NCBI RefSeq assembly: GCF_005517195.1 | Contig: NZ_CP040244.1 | Coordinates: 2,002,001-2,066,000, forward strand | Direction: 5' to 3' | DNA: 64,000 nucleotides | Source: Streptomyces vilmorinianum | GTDB taxonomy: Bacteria; Actinomycetota; Actinomycetes; Streptomycetales; Streptomycetaceae | Shown: positions 27,421 through 37,962 of the stretch, piece after piece | How the letters are laid out: every line of letters starts with the position of its first letter | Numbering within the stretch: position 1 is the first letter of the stretch | The notes under the pieces: model-generated | Told to the model about the DNA's origin: nothing | What the model saw: only the letters and a program-made list of their open reading frames with translations | The model's database searches: none | Position numbers and translations under genes: made by a program

Positions 27421-28770
27421 GTGATCTCTCGTATCGACCTGCGCGGCGACGCCCTCCCCGAGGGTGGCGCACTGCGCGACCTGCTGCCCCGTGCCGAGTT
27501 CGACGTGGAAGCCGCCCTGGAGAAGGTGCGGCCCATCTGCGAGGACGTCCATCATCGGGGCGACGCGGCGCTGGTCGAGTACGCGGAGAAGTTCGACGGT
27601 GTGAAGCTCACGCACGTACGCGTGCCGGCCGAGGCGCTCGCCGAGGCCCTGGAGCAGCTGGACCCCGCCGTCCGGGAAGCCCTCGAGGAGTCCATCCGGC
27701 GGACCAGGATCGTCCACCGCGCCCAGCGCCGCTCGACGCACACCACCCAGGTCGTGCCCGGCGGCACCGTCACCGAGAAGTGGATCCCGGTCCAGCGCGT
27801 CGGGCTCTACGCGCCCGGCGGCCGCTCCGTCTACCCCTCCTCCGTGATCATGAACATCGTCCCGGCGCAGGAGGCCGGCGTGGAGTCCGTCGCGCTCGCC
27901 TCCCCGCCGCAGAAGGAGTTCGGCGGCCTGCCGCACCCGACGATCCTCGCCGCGTGCGCGCTGCTCGGCGTCGACGAGGTGTACGCCGCCGGAGGCGCCC
28001 AGGCCGTCGCGATGTTCGCGTACGGCACCGAGTCCTGCGCCCCCGCCAACATGGTCACCGGCCCCGGCAACATCTGGGTCGCCGCCGCCAAGCGGTACTT
28101 CACCGGCCGCATCGGCATCGACGCCGAGGCCGGCCCGACCGAGATCGCGATCCTCGCGGACTCCACCGCCGACCCGGTGCACGTCGCCGCCGACCTGATC
28201 AGCCAGGCCGAGCACGACCCGATGGCCGCCGCCGTCCTCGTCACCGACTCCGAGGAACTGGCCGCCGCCACCGAGGCCGAGCTGAAGACCCAGGTCGCCG
28301 CCACCAAGCACATCGACGACCGGATCGTCCCGGCCCTGGCCGGAAAGCAGTCCGCGATCGTCCTCGTCAGCGACCTGGAGGACGGCCTCAAGGTCGTCGA
28401 CGCGTACGGCGCCGAGCACCTGGAGATCCAGACCGCCGACGCCGCAGCCCGCGCCGACCGGGTCCGCAACGCGGGCGCGATCTTCGTCGGCCCCTGGGCG
28501 CCGGTCTCGCTCGGCGACTACTGCGCGGGCTCCAACCACGTCCTGCCCACCGGCGGTTGCGCCTGCCACTCCTCGGGCCTGTCCGTGCAGTCCTTCCTGC
28601 GCGGCGTCCACATCGTGGACTACACCCGCGACGCCCTCGCCGAGGTCACCCACCACGTGGTCACCCTCGCCGAGGCCGAGGACCTGCCCGCCCACGGCGC
28701 CGCGCTGAAGGCCCGTTTCGGCGGAGCCGAACCAGGCAAGCACAGCGGTTGGAAGGTGCCCCAGCAGTGA
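27421..28770 (+). CDS. hisD: Histidinol dehydrogenase
   Basis: 449 residues; last two oxidation steps of histidine synthesis, histidinol to histidine with NAD. Family landmarks are [15 protein letters not shown], the zinc-site region [17 protein letters not shown] and [13 protein letters not shown]. First gene of the histidine operon. The GTG at 27421 follows a 150-base promoter region; its stop overlaps hisC as GTGA. Confidence 0.97.
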   Translation: MISRIDLRGDALPEGGALRDLLPRAEFDVEAALEKVRPICEDVHHRGDAALVEYAEKFDGVKLTHVRVPAEALAEALEQLDPAVREALEESIRRTRIVHRAQRRSTHTTQVVPGGTVTEKWIPVQRVGLYAPGGRSVYPSSVIMNIVPAQEAGVESVALASPPQKEFGGLPHPTILAACALLGVDEVYAAGGAQAVAMFAYGTESCAPANMVTGPGNIWVAAAKRYFTGRIGIDAEAGPTEIAILADSTADPVHVAADLISQAEHDPMAAAVLVTDSEELAAATEAELKTQVAATKHIDDRIVPALAGKQSAIVLVSDLEDGLKVVDAYGAEHLEIQTADAAARADRVRNAGAIFVGPWAPVSLGDYCAGSNHVLPTGGCACHSSGLSVQSFLRGVHIVDYTRDALAEVTHHVVTLAEAEDLPAHGAALKARFGGAEPGKHSGWKVPQQ

Positions 28771-29888
28771 CCGGCATCGGCATCGACGACCTCCCCATCC
28801 GGGACGAGCTGCGCGGCAAGTCCCCGTACGGCGCGCCCCAGCTCGACGTCCCCGTCCAGCTGAACACCAACGAGAACCCCTACCCGCTGCCCGAGCCCCT
28901 CGTGGCCCGGATCGCGGAGCGGGTCGCCGAGGCCGCCCGCGGCCTCAACCGCTACCCGGACCGGGACGCGATCGAGCTGCGCACCGAGCTCGCCCGCTAC
29001 CTCACCCGTACCGGAAAGCACCCCGTCGCCACCGAGAACGTCTGGGCGGCCAACGGCTCCAACGAGGTCCTCCAGCAGCTGCTGCAGACCTTCGGCGGCC
29101 CCGGCCGTACGGCGATCGGCTTCGAGCCCTCGTACTCGATGCACGCGCTCATCGCGCGCGGCACCGGCACCGGCTGGATCTCCGGGCCGCGCAACGACGA
29201 CTTCACCATCGACGTCGAGGCGGCCGAGAAGGCGATCGCCGAGAACCGTCCGGACGTCGTCTTCATCACCTCGCCCAACAACCCCACCGGGACGGCGGTC
29301 GAGGCCGAGACGGTCCTCGCCCTGTACGAGGCGGCGCAGGAGGCCAAGCCCTCTCTCGTGGTGGTCGACGAGGCGTACGTGGAGTTCAGCCACCGCGACT
29401 CGCTGCTGCCGCTGATCGAGGGCCGGCCGAACCTGGTCGTCTCCCGCACCATGTCCAAGGCCTTCGGCGCGGCCGGACTGCGCCTCGGCTATCTGGCCGC
29501 CCACGCGGCCGTGGTCGACGCCGTCCAGCTCGTACGGCTGCCGTACCACCTCTCCGCCGTCACGCAGGCCACCGCGCTCGCCGCCCTGGAGCACACCGAT
29601 ACGCTCCTCGGGTACGTCGAGCAGCTCAAGGCCGAGCGCGACCGCCTGGTCGAGGAGCTGCGGGCGGCCGGCTACGAGGTCACCGAGTCCGACGCCAACT
29701 TCGTCCAGTTCGGACGGTTCGACGGCGCCGAGGGCTCCCACGAGGCCTGGCAGAAGATCCTCGACCGGGGCGTCCTGGTCCGGGACAACGGCGTACCGGG
29801 CTGGCTGCGGGTCACCGCCGGCACCCCCGAAGAGAACGACGCGTTCCTCGATGCGGTTCGCGCACTGAAGAAGGAGCAGAGCTCATGA
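28767..29888 (+). CDS. hisC: Histidinol-phosphate aminotransferase
   Basis: 373 residues; PLP enzyme that transfers an amino group from glutamate to imidazole acetol phosphate. [22 protein letters not shown] and the PLP-lysine region [18 protein letters not shown] are all present. The start GTG overlaps the hisD stop by four bases, and its own stop overlaps hisB as ATGA. Confidence 0.97.
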   Translation: MTGIGIDDLPIRDELRGKSPYGAPQLDVPVQLNTNENPYPLPEPLVARIAERVAEAARGLNRYPDRDAIELRTELARYLTRTGKHPVATENVWAANGSNEVLQQLLQTFGGPGRTAIGFEPSYSMHALIARGTGTGWISGPRNDDFTIDVEAAEKAIAENRPDVVFITSPNNPTGTAVEAETVLALYEAAQEAKPSLVVVDEAYVEFSHRDSLLPLIEGRPNLVVSRTMSKAFGAAGLRLGYLAAHAAVVDAVQLVRLPYHLSAVTQATALAALEHTDTLLGYVEQLKAERDRLVEELRAAGYEVTESDANFVQFGRFDGAEGSHEAWQKILDRGVLVRDNGVPGWLRVTAGTPEENDAFLDAVRALKKEQSS

Positions 29889-30478
29889 GCCGCGTAGGAC
29901 GGGTCGAGCGCACCACCAAGGAGACCTCCGTCGTCGTCGAGATCGACCTCGACGGCACCGGCAAGGTCGACGTGTCGACCGGGGTCGGCTTCTACGACCA
30001 CATGCTCGACCAGCTCGGCCGCCACGGTCTGTTCGACCTCACCGTCAAGACCGACGGCGATCTGCACATCGACTCGCACCACACCATCGAGGACACCGCC
30101 CTCGCCCTGGGCGCCGCCTTCAAGCAGGCCCTCGGCGACAAGGTCGGCATCTACCGCTTCGGCAACTGCACCGTCCCGCTGGACGAGTCGCTCGCCCAGG
30201 TGACCGTCGACCTCTCCGGCCGCCCCTACCTGGTGCACACCGAGCCCGAGAACATGGCGCCGATGATCGGCTCCTACGACACGACGATGACCCGGCACAT
30301 CCTGGAGTCCTTCGTCGCGCAGGCCCAGATCGCGCTGCACGTCCACGTGCCGTACGGGCGCAACGCCCACCACATCGTGGAGTGCCAGTTCAAGGCCCTC
30401 GCCCGCGCCCTGCGCTACGCGAGCGAGCGCGACCCGCGCGCCGCCGGCATCCTTCCCTCCACGAAGGGCGCGCTGTGA
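29885..30478 (+). CDS. hisB: Imidazoleglycerol-phosphate dehydratase
   Basis: 197 residues, single-function form without the phosphatase domain of enteric HisB. Manganese-binding histidine motifs [22 protein letters not shown] and [10 protein letters not shown] are intact. It dehydrates imidazoleglycerol phosphate. Overlaps hisC by four bases and the small membrane gene by GTGA. Confidence 0.97.
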   Translation: MSRVGRVERTTKETSVVVEIDLDGTGKVDVSTGVGFYDHMLDQLGRHGLFDLTVKTDGDLHIDSHHTIEDTALALGAAFKQALGDKVGIYRFGNCTVPLDESLAQVTVDLSGRPYLVHTEPENMAPMIGSYDTTMTRHILESFVAQAQIALHVHVPYGRNAHHIVECQFKALARALRYASERDPRAAGILPSTKGAL

Positions 30479-30642
30479 CCGGCCTGTCGACCATCCTCAT
30501 CGTCGTCGGGCTCTTCCTCGCCGGCGGTGTGTACTCCTTCTCCAAGCAGGAACTGCCCAAGGGCGTGATCGTCCTTCTCGCCGTGGCCTCCGCGATGTGC
30601 CTGGTCGCCGGCGTCCTGCGGATTCAGGGGATCTGGGAATGA
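30475..30642 (+). CDS. Small two-segment membrane protein in the his operon
   Basis: 55 residues: [20 protein letters not shown], a short basic loop KQELPKG, then [18 protein letters not shown] and a short tail RIQGIWE. Two membrane helices fill nearly the whole protein. It starts at GTG 30475 overlapping the hisB stop, and its stop overlaps the hisH ATG, so translation is coupled on both sides. No role in histidine synthesis is known for such a protein; it is a conserved-looking hypothetical. Confidence 0.8.
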   Translation: MTGLSTILIVVGLFLAGGVYSFSKQELPKGVIVLLAVASAMCLVAGVLRIQGIWE

Positions 30643-31307
30643 GCACTTCGAGCACGTCGCACACCTCGCGCGCACCGAAGAAGGTCGTGGTCTTCGACTA
30701 CGGCTTCGGCAACGTCCGTTCGGCCGAGCGCGCCCTCGCCCACGTCGGCGCCGACGTCGAGATCACCCGCGACTACGACAAGGCCATGAACGCCGACGGA
30801 CTCCTCGTCCCCGGCGTCGGAGCCTTCTCCGCCTGCATGCAGGGCCTGAAGGAGGCGCGCGGCGACTGGATCGTCGGCCGTCGCCTCGCCGGCGGCCGCC
30901 CCGTCATGGGCATCTGCGTCGGCATGCAGATCCTCTTCGCCCGGGGCATCGAGCACGGCGTGGAGACCGAGGGCCTGGACGAATGGCCCGGTACGGTCGA
31001 GCCGCTGAAGGCCCCGATCGTGCCCCACATGGGCTGGAACACCGTCGAGGCGCCCGAGAACAGCGAGCTGTTCGCGGGGCTCGACGCCGACGCCCGGTTC
31101 TACTTCGTGCACTCCTACGCGGTGCGCGAGTGGTCCCTGGAGGTCGGCAACCCCAACATCCGCGCCCCCAAGGTCACCTGGGCCACCCACGGCGAGCCGT
31201 TCGTCGCGGCCGTCGAGAACGGTGCCCTGTGGGCCACCCAGTTCCACCCCGAGAAGTCCGGCGACGCCGGAGCACAGCTGCTCACCAACTGGATCGAGAC
31301 CCTCTGA
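30639..31307 (+). CDS. hisH: Imidazole glycerol phosphate synthase, glutaminase subunit
   Basis: 222 residues. Class I glutamine amidotransferase that feeds ammonia to HisF. The nucleophile is in [11 protein letters not shown], the catalytic His and Glu are in QFHPEKSG, and [11 protein letters not shown] and VPGVGAF mark the N-terminal half. ATG 30639 overlaps the small membrane gene. A hydrophilic N-terminal tail of about 15 residues is present. Confidence 0.97.
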   Translation: MSTSSTSHTSRAPKKVVVFDYGFGNVRSAERALAHVGADVEITRDYDKAMNADGLLVPGVGAFSACMQGLKEARGDWIVGRRLAGGRPVMGICVGMQILFARGIEHGVETEGLDEWPGTVEPLKAPIVPHMGWNTVEAPENSELFAGLDADARFYFVHSYAVREWSLEVGNPNIRAPKVTWATHGEPFVAAVENGALWATQFHPEKSGDAGAQLLTNWIETL

Positions 31308-31309
31308 TC

Positions 31310-32041
31310 ATGGCTCAGAAGCTTGAACTCCTTCCCGCCGTCGACGTCCGCGACGGCCAGGCCGTCCGCCTGGTGCACGGTGAGTCCGGTACGGAGACCT
31401 CCTACGGCTCCCCGCTCGAGGCCGCCCTCGCCTGGCAGAACTCCGGCGCCGCATGGCTGCACCTGGTCGACCTGGACGCCGCCTTCGGCACCGGCGACAA
31501 CCGCGAGCTGATCGCCGAGGTCGCCAAGGCCATGGACATCAAGGTCGAGCTGTCCGGCGGCATCCGCGACGACGCCTCGCTCGCCGCCGCCCTCGCCACC
31601 GGCTGCACCCGCGTCAACCTGGGCACCGCCGCCCTGGAGACCCCCGAGTGGGTCGCCAAGGTCATCGCCGAGCACGGCGACAAGATCGCGGTCGGCCTCG
31701 ACGTGCGCGGCACCACGCTGCGCGGCCGCGGCTGGACCCGCGACGGCGGCGACCTCTACGAGACGCTCGCCCGCCTCGACTCCGAGGGCTGCGCCCGCTA
31801 CGTCGTCACCGACATCGCCAAGGACGGCACGCTGCAGGGCCCCAACCTGGAGCTCCTGAAGAACGTCTGCGCGGCGACCGACAAGCCCGTCGTCGCCTCC
31901 GGCGGCGTGTCGTCCCTGGACGACCTGCGCGCCCTGTCCGGCCTCGTGCCGCTGGGCGTCGAGGGCGCGATCGTCGGCAAGGCGCTGTACGCCAAGGCGT
32001 TCACCCTGGAGGAGGCGCTGGAGGCGGTGGCATCCGTATGA
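31310..32041 (+). CDS. priA: Bifunctional HisA/TrpF isomerase
   Basis: 243 residues, TIM barrel. In Streptomyces, PriA isomerises both ProFAR (histidine) and phosphoribosylanthranilate (tryptophan). Catalytic aspartates are Asp12 in LPAVDVRDG and Asp168 in [15 protein letters not shown]. The dual function is inferred from the family and from the absence of a trpF in the his and trp groups here. Starts 2 bases after the hisH stop; its stop overlaps the RidA-family start. Confidence 0.95.
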   Translation: MAQKLELLPAVDVRDGQAVRLVHGESGTETSYGSPLEAALAWQNSGAAWLHLVDLDAAFGTGDNRELIAEVAKAMDIKVELSGGIRDDASLAAALATGCTRVNLGTAALETPEWVAKVIAEHGDKIAVGLDVRGTTLRGRGWTRDGGDLYETLARLDSEGCARYVVTDIAKDGTLQGPNLELLKNVCAATDKPVVASGGVSSLDDLRALSGLVPLGVEGAIVGKALYAKAFTLEEALEAVASV

Positions 32042-32436
32042 CCGACTCCGTCCGCAAGGTCGTCACCGGCGCTCCCTGGGAGGAGCAGTTCGGCTACTCC
32101 CGCGCGGTGGAGCTGCCGAACGGCACGGTGCTGGTCGCCGGCTGCACGTCGGTGGTCGGCGGCCAGATCGCCGACGGCGGGCCGTACGAGCAGGCGATCA
32201 ACTCCTTCAACGTCGCCTTCGACGCGCTGAAGCAGCTGGACCTGGGCCCGCAGGACGTCGTACGGACCCGGATGTACATCACCCACGCGCGCGACGTGGA
32301 CGAGGTCGGACGCGCCCACAAGGAGCTCTTCGACGCCGTCCGCCCCGCCGCGGCGATGATCATCGTCTCCGGCTTCGTCGACCCCCGCCTGGTTGTCGAG
32401 GTCGAGGTCGAGGCCTACAGGAGTGGTGCGGCATGA
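32038..32436 (+). CDS. RidA-family protein
   Basis: 132 residues with the RidA/YjgF fold signature: [58 protein letters not shown], and the conserved C-terminal [24 protein letters not shown]. RidA proteins hydrolyse reactive enamine/imine intermediates from PLP enzymes. Its position between priA and hisF, with four-base overlaps at both ends, suggests detoxification linked to histidine or amino-acid metabolism. The exact substrate is not evident, and the Arg of classical RidA is present in DPRLV. Confidence 0.88.
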   Translation: MTDSVRKVVTGAPWEEQFGYSRAVELPNGTVLVAGCTSVVGGQIADGGPYEQAINSFNVAFDALKQLDLGPQDVVRTRMYITHARDVDEVGRAHKELFDAVRPAAAMIIVSGFVDPRLVVEVEVEAYRSGAA

Positions 32437-33197
32437 GCCTCGCCGTACGTGTGATCCCCTGCCTGGACGTGGACAACGGCCGGGTGGTCAAGGGCGTCAA
32501 CTTCCAGAACCTGCGCGATGCCGGCGACCCCGTCGAGATGGCGAAGCTGTACGACGCCGAGGGCGCCGACGAGCTGACCTTCCTCGACATCACCGCCTCC
32601 TCCGGCAACCGGGAGACGACCTACGACGTGGTGCGGCGCACCGCCGAGCAGGTCTTCATCCCGCTGACGGTGGGCGGCGGCGTGCGCTCGGCCGACGACG
32701 TCGACAAGCTGCTGCGCGCCGGTGCCGACAAGGTCGGCGTGAACACGGCCGCCATCGCCCGGCCCGAGCTGCTCCGCGAGATCGCGGAGCGCTTCGGCCG
32801 CCAGGTGCTCGTGCTCTCGGTCGACGCACGGCGTACCGAGGCGGGCACCCCCTCGGGCTTCGAGGTCACCACGCACGGCGGCCGCCGGGGCACCGGCATC
32901 GACGCCGTCGAGTGGGCGCACCGCGCCGCCGAGCTGGGCGCGGGCGAGATCCTGCTCAACTCGATGGACGCGGACGGTACGAAGGACGGCTACGACACCG
33001 AGATGATCGCGGCCGTGCGCAAGCACGTGACCGTGCCGGTGATCGCGAGCGGGGGAGCGGGCAAGCTCGCCGACTTCCCGCCGGCGATCGAGGCGGGCGC
33101 GGACGCCGTCCTCGCCGCCTCCGTCTTCCACTTCGGCGACCTGCGGATCTCGCAGGTCAAGGACGCGTTGCGGGAGGCGGGCCACCCGGTCCGCTGA
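32433..33197 (+). CDS. hisF: Imidazole glycerol phosphate synthase, cyclase subunit
   Basis: 254 residues, TIM barrel partner of HisH. Catalytic Asp12 in [13 protein letters not shown] and Asp131 in VLSVDARR, with the phosphate-binding [12 protein letters not shown] and AASVFHFGD. Last gene of the hisD operon, followed by a strong terminator. Overlaps the RidA-family gene by ATGA. Confidence 0.97.
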   Translation: MSLAVRVIPCLDVDNGRVVKGVNFQNLRDAGDPVEMAKLYDAEGADELTFLDITASSGNRETTYDVVRRTAEQVFIPLTVGGGVRSADDVDKLLRAGADKVGVNTAAIARPELLREIAERFGRQVLVLSVDARRTEAGTPSGFEVTTHGGRRGTGIDAVEWAHRAAELGAGEILLNSMDADGTKDGYDTEMIAAVRKHVTVPVIASGGAGKLADFPPAIEAGADAVLAASVFHFGDLRISQVKDALREAGHPVR

Positions 33198-33207
33198 GCC
33201 GTCGCGG

Positions 33208-33236
33208 AAGAAGGGCCCCTCGGGGCCCTTCTTTCT
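33208..33236 (+). terminator. Intrinsic terminator of the his operon
   Basis: AAGAAGGGCCCC and GGGGCCCTTCTT form a perfect 12-bp stem with a 2-base loop, followed by a T-rich run, 10 bases after the hisF stop. Confidence 0.9.
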
Positions 33237-33257
33237 TTCCGGGATACGCAGGATTAT

Positions 33258-33300
33258 TTGTGCAATTTTCATTGCGCAAGTTTTCTTTCGCATCTACGGT
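33258..33300 (+). promoter_or_regulatory. Operator and promoter of the ArsR-like gene
   Basis: TTGTGCAAT at 33258-33266 and ATTGCGCAA at 33271-33279 form a 9-bp inverted repeat with one mismatch and a TTTC spacer. The second half supplies a -35 (TTGCGC, 33272-33277); 17 bases later lies TACGGT (33295-33300) as -10. Transcription would start at or next to the ATG at 33308, so the message is probably leaderless. Confidence 0.6.
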
Positions 33301-33307
33301 CAGGGAC

Positions 33308-33895
33308 ATGCCCACACCTGACAACCGCCGGATCACCGACCTCGGCACCCTCAAGGCGATCTCCCACCCGCTGCGCATGCGGCTCTACCGGGCCCTCTTC
33401 GTCGCCCGCACGGCCACCGCCTCCCAGCTCGCCGACCAGGTGGACGAGGCCGTCTCGCTGGTCAGCTACCACCTGCGCAAGCTCGCCGACCACGGCCTCA
33501 TCGAGGAGGCCGAGACCCAGTCCGCGGACGGCCGCGAGCGCTGGTGGCAGCCCAGCTCGTACGGCATCAGCATCCGCGACGAGGACGTCCGCGACGCCCC
33601 TGAGCTGGTCGCCGCGAGCGACGCCTTCGGCCGTGCGATCGACGAACAGCGCACCGAACTCCACCGGCGCTTCCTCGACGAGCGCCTGACCTGGTCCGAC
33701 GCATGGCGCTCCGCCTCCGTCAGCTCCGAGTGGCTGCCCCGCCTCACCGCCGCCGAACTCAGCGCCCTCGGCAAGGAGCTGGAAGCGGTCCTCGACAAGT
33801 ACGACCGCCGGGCCCGCGCCGCCGAGGAGGCCGGCGACACCGAGGGCCGCGAGAACGTCGCCGTCCACCTCCACGCGTTCCCGTACCGGACCTGA
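33308..33895 (+). CDS. ArsR-like winged-helix repressor
   Basis: 195 residues. An N-terminal winged helix-turn-helix covers about 10-95: ISHPLRMRLYRALF, then SQLADQVDEAVSLVSYHLRKLADHGLIEEA and a wing at ADGRERWWQ. The rest is a helical effector or dimer domain. There is no metal-binding Cys motif, so it is not an arsenic sensor. It lies 62 bases before an MFS exporter gene on the same strand, which it probably controls. A palindrome covers its own promoter, suggesting autorepression. Confidence 0.88.
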   Translation: MPTPDNRRITDLGTLKAISHPLRMRLYRALFVARTATASQLADQVDEAVSLVSYHLRKLADHGLIEEAETQSADGRERWWQPSSYGISIRDEDVRDAPELVAASDAFGRAIDEQRTELHRRFLDERLTWSDAWRSASVSSEWLPRLTAAELSALGKELEAVLDKYDRRARAAEEAGDTEGRENVAVHLHAFPYRT

Positions 33896-33957
33896 CGGGC
33901 CGGCCCCCCGCGCCCCGTACCGCTGCCACCCACGACCGCCCGAGAGGAACCCACGCA

Positions 33958-35307
33958 GTGACCGTCACCGAGCCGACCACGCCGCCTGTCGCCGCTGCCG
34001 CGTCACCGCCGTCACGCCCCGCCCACCGTGACCCCAACGTCCTGCGGTGGCTCGGCGCGTACGCCTCGTCCGCCGCTGGGGACAGCGTCTACTACCTGGC
34101 CCTCTCCTGGGCCGCCGTACGCGGCGGCAGCCCCGCGCAGGCCGGGCTCGTACTCGCCGTCAGCGCCGTGCCGCGCGCCCTGCTGATGCTCGCCGGGGGA
34201 GTGATCGCCGACCGGTTCGGACCCCGCCGGGTCGTCATCTCCTCCGACGCGGTCCGCTGTGTCGTCGTCCTCGGCGTCGCCGCAGCCCTCGCGCTCGCCT
34301 CGCCCGGGCTCTGGGTGCTCGGCGCCGTCGCCCTCGTCTTCGGGGCCGTGGACGCCCTGTTCATGCCCGCCGTGGGCGCCCTGCCGCCCCGGATCGCCGC
34401 ACCCGCGCAGCTCGCCCGGATCCAGGGCATGCGGGGCCTCGCCCACCGTGCCTCGGTGCTGGTCGGCGCCCCGCTCGGCGGGCTCGCGGTCGCCCTCGGG
34501 GGGTCCGCCACCGCGTTCGGCGCGGCCGGGCTGCTCTTCGCGCTCTCGCTGCCCCTCCTCCTGACGCTCCGCATCGCGCCCCTGCCGGCCGCCACCGACG
34601 AGGACGCGGTACGGGACGCGGTACGGGACGCGGTAGGGGACGCGGTACGGGACGCGGTACCGGAGAAGACCACCGCCCTGCGCGACCTGACCGACGGGCT
34701 GCGCTACCTCCGCCGCCACCGCGTCCTCGGCCCGCTGATGATCGTCGTCGCGCTCAGCGACCTCGGCTTCGTCGGCCCCCTCAACGTCGGCCTCGCGCTC
34801 CTTTCCGACGCGCGCGGCTGGGGCGCCGCCGGCATCGGCTGGGTCCTCGCCGGATTCGGGACCGGCGCCGGAGCGGCCTCGCTGCTGCTCACCGTCCGAG
34901 GACACATTCCCCGCGCCGGCGCCGTCATGGCGTGGACCATCACGCTCGGCGCGGCCTCGATCGCCGCGCTCGCCTACGTCCCGCAGCTGCCGGTGGCCGT
35001 CGCCCTTGCGGTCTGCGTCGGCCTGCTCGCCGGCCTCAGCGGCTCCCTGTGCGGCGCGCTCACGCAGACCGAGTGCGACCCCGCCTACCTCGGCCGGGTC
35101 ACCTCGGTGTCCACGCTCTTCAGCCTCGGCTTCGCCCCCCTGAGCTTCCCGCTCACCGGCGCCGCCGTCGGCCTGTGGGGACCCGCCCCCGTCTTCACCG
35201 CCAGCGCCGCGATCTGCGTGCTCGGCGGCGTGTACGGACTCTCCGTACGGTCCCTGCGCCGCGCGGAACTGCCCCGGACCGCCACCAGGACCCAGGGGCT
35301 GTCCTAG
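33958..35307 (+). CDS. MFS transporter
   Basis: 449 residues with about 12 membrane segments, resembling drug or metabolite exporters of the EntS/MFS_3 type. The A-motif is [15 protein letters not shown]. The central loop contains a run of DAVRD repeats encoded by five tandem 12-base units (34603-34662). Start GTG 33958 follows GAGAGGAA. The stop overlaps the convergent TIGR03085-type gene by four bases (CTAG). Confidence 0.9.
   Translation: MTVTEPTTPPVAAAASPPSRPAHRDPNVLRWLGAYASSAAGDSVYYLALSWAAVRGGSPAQAGLVLAVSAVPRALLMLAGGVIADRFGPRRVVISSDAVRCVVVLGVAAALALASPGLWVLGAVALVFGAVDALFMPAVGALPPRIAAPAQLARIQGMRGLAHRASVLVGAPLGGLAVALGGSATAFGAAGLLFALSLPLLLTLRIAPLPAATDEDAVRDAVRDAVGDAVRDAVPEKTTALRDLTDGLRYLRRHRVLGPLMIVVALSDLGFVGPLNVGLALLSDARGWGAAGIGWVLAGFGTGAGAASLLLTVRGHIPRAGAVMAWTITLGAASIAALAYVPQLPVAVALAVCVGLLAGLSGSLCGALTQTECDPAYLGRVTSVSTLFSLGFAPLSFPLTGAAVGLWGPAPVFTASAAICVLGGVYGLSVRSLRRAELPRTATRTQGLS
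34603..34662 (+). repeat. Five tandem 12-bp units in the MFS gene
   Basis: The unit GACGCGGTACGG is repeated five times with two single-base differences and encodes DAVR/DAVG in the cytoplasmic loop between the two halves of the transporter. In-frame change of unit number would alter loop length without breaking the protein. Confidence 0.85.
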
Positions 35308-35939
35308 ATCCCCAGCTGCTTCGTCTCGTGCAGCCGGTCGATCGCCTCCTGCTCCCCGTCCACCTCCACCTTCGCCACGTCCTGGCGGCCGAAGACGAAC
35401 ATCGTCAGCTCACCCGGCTCCCCGGACACCGTCACCACCGGCGTCCCCCGGTGCGCCACGGCCGTCTGGCCGTTCGGGCGGCGCAGCACCAGGCCCACGG
35501 GGGCCTTCCGGCCGAGCAGCCGGGCCCCCTTCTCGAGCCGGGACCAGAGCGCGTCGGCGAAGACCGGGTCCAGCTCGCGCGGGGACCAGTCCGGCTGCGC
35601 CCGGCGGACGTCCTCGGCGTGGACGTAGAACTCGACGATGTTCGCCCCCTCGTCCACCTGCTTGATGGTGAACGGAGACATCCGCGGCGGACCCGTACGG
35701 ATGAGCTGGACCAGCTCCTCGTACGGCTTCTCGGTGAACTCCGCCTGCACCCGGTCCAGACGCGCCTTCAACGCCGGTACGAGCGTCCCGGCCGCCGCGT
35801 CCGGACGGCGCTCGCGCACCACCACATGGGCCGCGAGGTCACGGGTCCGCCAGCCCTCGCAGAGCGTCGGGGCATCAGGCCCGGCCGCCTCCAACAGGTC
35901 GGCGAGCAGAAGGCGTTCACGCTTGGCATGGGTCGACAT
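35304..35939 (-). CDS. TIGR03085-type (DinB/mycothiol-like) protein
   Basis: 211 residues. The N-terminal helical bundle, with [20 protein letters not shown] followed by [18 protein letters not shown], matches the mycothiol-dependent maleylpyruvate-isomerase-like or DinB fold of the actinobacterial TIGR03085 family. It may use mycothiol or bind metal; the substrate is unknown. ATG 35939 is preferred to ATG 35996, which would add an unlikely Gly/Arg-rich start. It is convergent with the MFS gene and divergent from hisI. Confidence 0.82.
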   Translation of the reverse strand: MSTHAKRERLLLADLLEAAGPDAPTLCEGWRTRDLAAHVVVRERRPDAAAGTLVPALKARLDRVQAEFTEKPYEELVQLIRTGPPRMSPFTIKQVDEGANIVEFYVHAEDVRRAQPDWSPRELDPVFADALWSRLEKGARLLGRKAPVGLVLRRPNGQTAVAHRGTPVVTVSGEPGELTMFVFGRQDVAKVEVDGEQEAIDRLHETKQLGI

Positions 35940-36023
35940 GTCCGCCAGCGTACGACCGCGGCCCGCGGTCCGCCCAGTGGACGTCCCGCCGGACACACCC
36001 CCCGGTCACGGCACAATGGCCGC

Positions 36024-36386
36024 ATGAGCAGCAATCTCGACCCGGCCATCGCCGCCCGCCTCAAGCGCAGCCCGGACGGACTCGTCCCGGCCATCGCCCA
36101 GCAGTACGACACCGGCGAGGTGCTGATGCTCGGCTGGATGGACGACGAGGCCCTGCACCGCACCCTCACCACCGGCCGCTGCACCTATTGGTCCCGCAGC
36201 CGCCGGGAATACTGGGTCAAGGGTGACACCTCCGGCCACGTCCAGCACGTCAAGTCCGTCGCCCTCGACTGCGACGCCGACACCGTGCTCGTCAAGGTCG
36301 ACCAGGTCGGCGCCGCCTGCCACACCGGCGCGCGCACATGCTTCGACGCCGACGTTCTCCCGCTCGACGTCCCCTCCGGCAAGTAG
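36024..36386 (+). CDS. hisI: Phosphoribosyl-AMP cyclohydrolase
   Basis: 120 residues. Zinc-dependent opening of the adenine ring in the third step of histidine synthesis. The conserved stretch [18 protein letters not shown], the metal aspartates in [15 protein letters not shown], and Cys residues at ALDC, ACHTG and RTCF are present. Single-function form without HisE. It lies 11 bases before trpE, which couples the two pathways by position. Confidence 0.96.
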   Translation: MSSNLDPAIAARLKRSPDGLVPAIAQQYDTGEVLMLGWMDDEALHRTLTTGRCTYWSRSRREYWVKGDTSGHVQHVKSVALDCDADTVLVKVDQVGAACHTGARTCFDADVLPLDVPSGK

Positions 36387-36397
36387 GGTCTGGCGCC

Positions 36398-37939
36398 ATG
36401 GATCTCGAGACCTTCCGCAAGCTGGCGGCCGACCGCCGCGTGATTCCCGTCAGCCGCCGGCTCCTCGCGGACGGCGACACCCCGGTCGGGCTCTACCGCA
36501 AGCTCGCCGCCGAACGCCCCGGTACCTTCCTCCTCGAATCCGCCGAGAACGGCCGCTCCTGGTCGCGCTACTCCTTCATCGGCGTCCGCAGCGACGCCAC
36601 ACTCACCGTGGAGAACGGTCAGGCGCACTGGCTCGGCACCCCGCCCGTCGGCGTGCCCGTGGACGGTGACCCCCTCCAGGCCCTGCGTGCCACCGTCGAG
36701 GCCCTCCACACCCCCCGCGACCTGGCCTCCGGCATGCCGCCCTTCACCGGCGGCATGGTCGGCTACCTCGGCTACGACATCGTCCGCCGCCTGGAGCGCA
36801 TCGGGGACTCCACCCGGGACGACCTGGAGCTCCCCGAGCTGACCATGCTGCTCACCAGCGACCTCGCCGTCCTGGACCACTGGGACGGCTCGGTGCTGCT
36901 GATCGCCAACGCGATCAACCACAACGACCTGGAGACCGGCGTCGACGAGGCGTACGCGGACGCCGTCACCCGCCTCGACGCGATGGAGGCCGACCTGGCC
37001 CGCCCGGTCGCCACCGTCCCCGCCGCGCTCCCGCCCTCCGAGCTGCCGGAGTTCTCCGCCCTGTGGGGCGGCAAGTCCCACCCGTCGCCCGACCACCACC
37101 CCTCAACGAGCCGCTCCGCGGCGCCCAATTTTCTGGACGCCGTCGAGGACATCAAGGAGCGGATCCGGGCCGGCGAGGCCTTCCAGGTGGTCCCCTCGCA
37201 GCGCTTCGAGACCCCGTGCCACGCCTCGGCGCTCGACGTGTACCGGGTGCTGCGGGCCACCAACCCGTCCCCGTACATGTACCTCTTCCGCTTCGAGAAC
37301 GGCTTCGACGTCGTCGGGTCCAGCCCGGAGGCGCTGGTCAAGGTCGAGGACGGGCAGGCGATGGTCCACCCCATCGCCGGCACCCGGCACCGCGGAGCCA
37401 CCCCGCAGGAGGACCACGACCTCGCCGAGGAGCTGCTCGCCGACCCCAAGGAGCGGGCCGAGCACCTGATGCTCGTCGACCTCGGCCGCAACGACCTCGG
37501 ACGGGTCTGCGAGCCGGGATCGGTGGAGGTCGTCGACTTCATGTCGATCGAGCGGTACTCGCACGTCATGCACATCGTCTCGACGGTGACGGGCCGCGTC
37601 GCCGAGGGCAGGACCGCCTTCGACGTCCTCACCGCCTGCTTCCCGGCCGGCACGCTGTCCGGCGCGCCCAAGCCGCGGGCCATGCAGATCATCGAGGAGC
37701 TGGAGCCGTCCCGGCGCGGGCTGTACGGCGGGTGCGTCGGCTATCTCGACTTCGCCGGCGACTCCGACACCGCCATCGCCATCCGTACCGCCCTGCTCCG
37801 CGACGGCACCGCGTACGTGCAGGCCGGAGCCGGTGTCGTCGCCGACTCCGACCCGGTCGCCGAGGACAACGAATGCCGCAACAAGGCCGCCGCGGTACTT
37901 CGCGCCGTACACACCGCCAACCGGATGAACGGCGCATGA
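36398..37939 (+). CDS. trpE: Anthranilate synthase component I
   Basis: 513 residues; converts chorismate to anthranilate with an amidotransferase partner (TrpG), which is not in this window. The C-terminal chorismate-binding domain shows [43 protein letters not shown] and [15 protein letters not shown]. Between the two halves, at about residues 225-245, a low-complexity linker ([13 protein letters not shown]) is encoded by a DNA repeat also found upstream of dnaE. ATG 36398 follows hisI by 11 bases; the ribosome site AAGTAGGG overlaps the hisI stop. Confidence 0.97.
   Translation: MDLETFRKLAADRRVIPVSRRLLADGDTPVGLYRKLAAERPGTFLLESAENGRSWSRYSFIGVRSDATLTVENGQAHWLGTPPVGVPVDGDPLQALRATVEALHTPRDLASGMPPFTGGMVGYLGYDIVRRLERIGDSTRDDLELPELTMLLTSDLAVLDHWDGSVLLIANAINHNDLETGVDEAYADAVTRLDAMEADLARPVATVPAALPPSELPEFSALWGGKSHPSPDHHPSTSRSAAPNFLDAVEDIKERIRAGEAFQVVPSQRFETPCHASALDVYRVLRATNPSPYMYLFRFENGFDVVGSSPEALVKVEDGQAMVHPIAGTRHRGATPQEDHDLAEELLADPKERAEHLMLVDLGRNDLGRVCEPGSVEVVDFMSIERYSHVMHIVSTVTGRVAEGRTAFDVLTACFPAGTLSGAPKPRAMQIIEELEPSRRGLYGGCVGYLDFAGDSDTAIAIRTALLRDGTAYVQAGAGVVADSDPVAEDNECRNKAAAVLRAVHTANRMNGA
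37078..37125 (+). repeat. Dispersed repeat with hairpin, trpE linker copy
   Basis: CCCACCCGTCGCCCG followed by CCACCACCCCTCA repeats 15086-15114 with single-base differences. Where the other copy has the hairpin GGGGC-TTC-GCCCC, this one has GCCGC-TCC-GCGGC, so both sides of the stem changed together. Confidence 0.65.
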
Positions 37940-37962
37940 CGGCGTAAGGGATAGTGGGGTAC

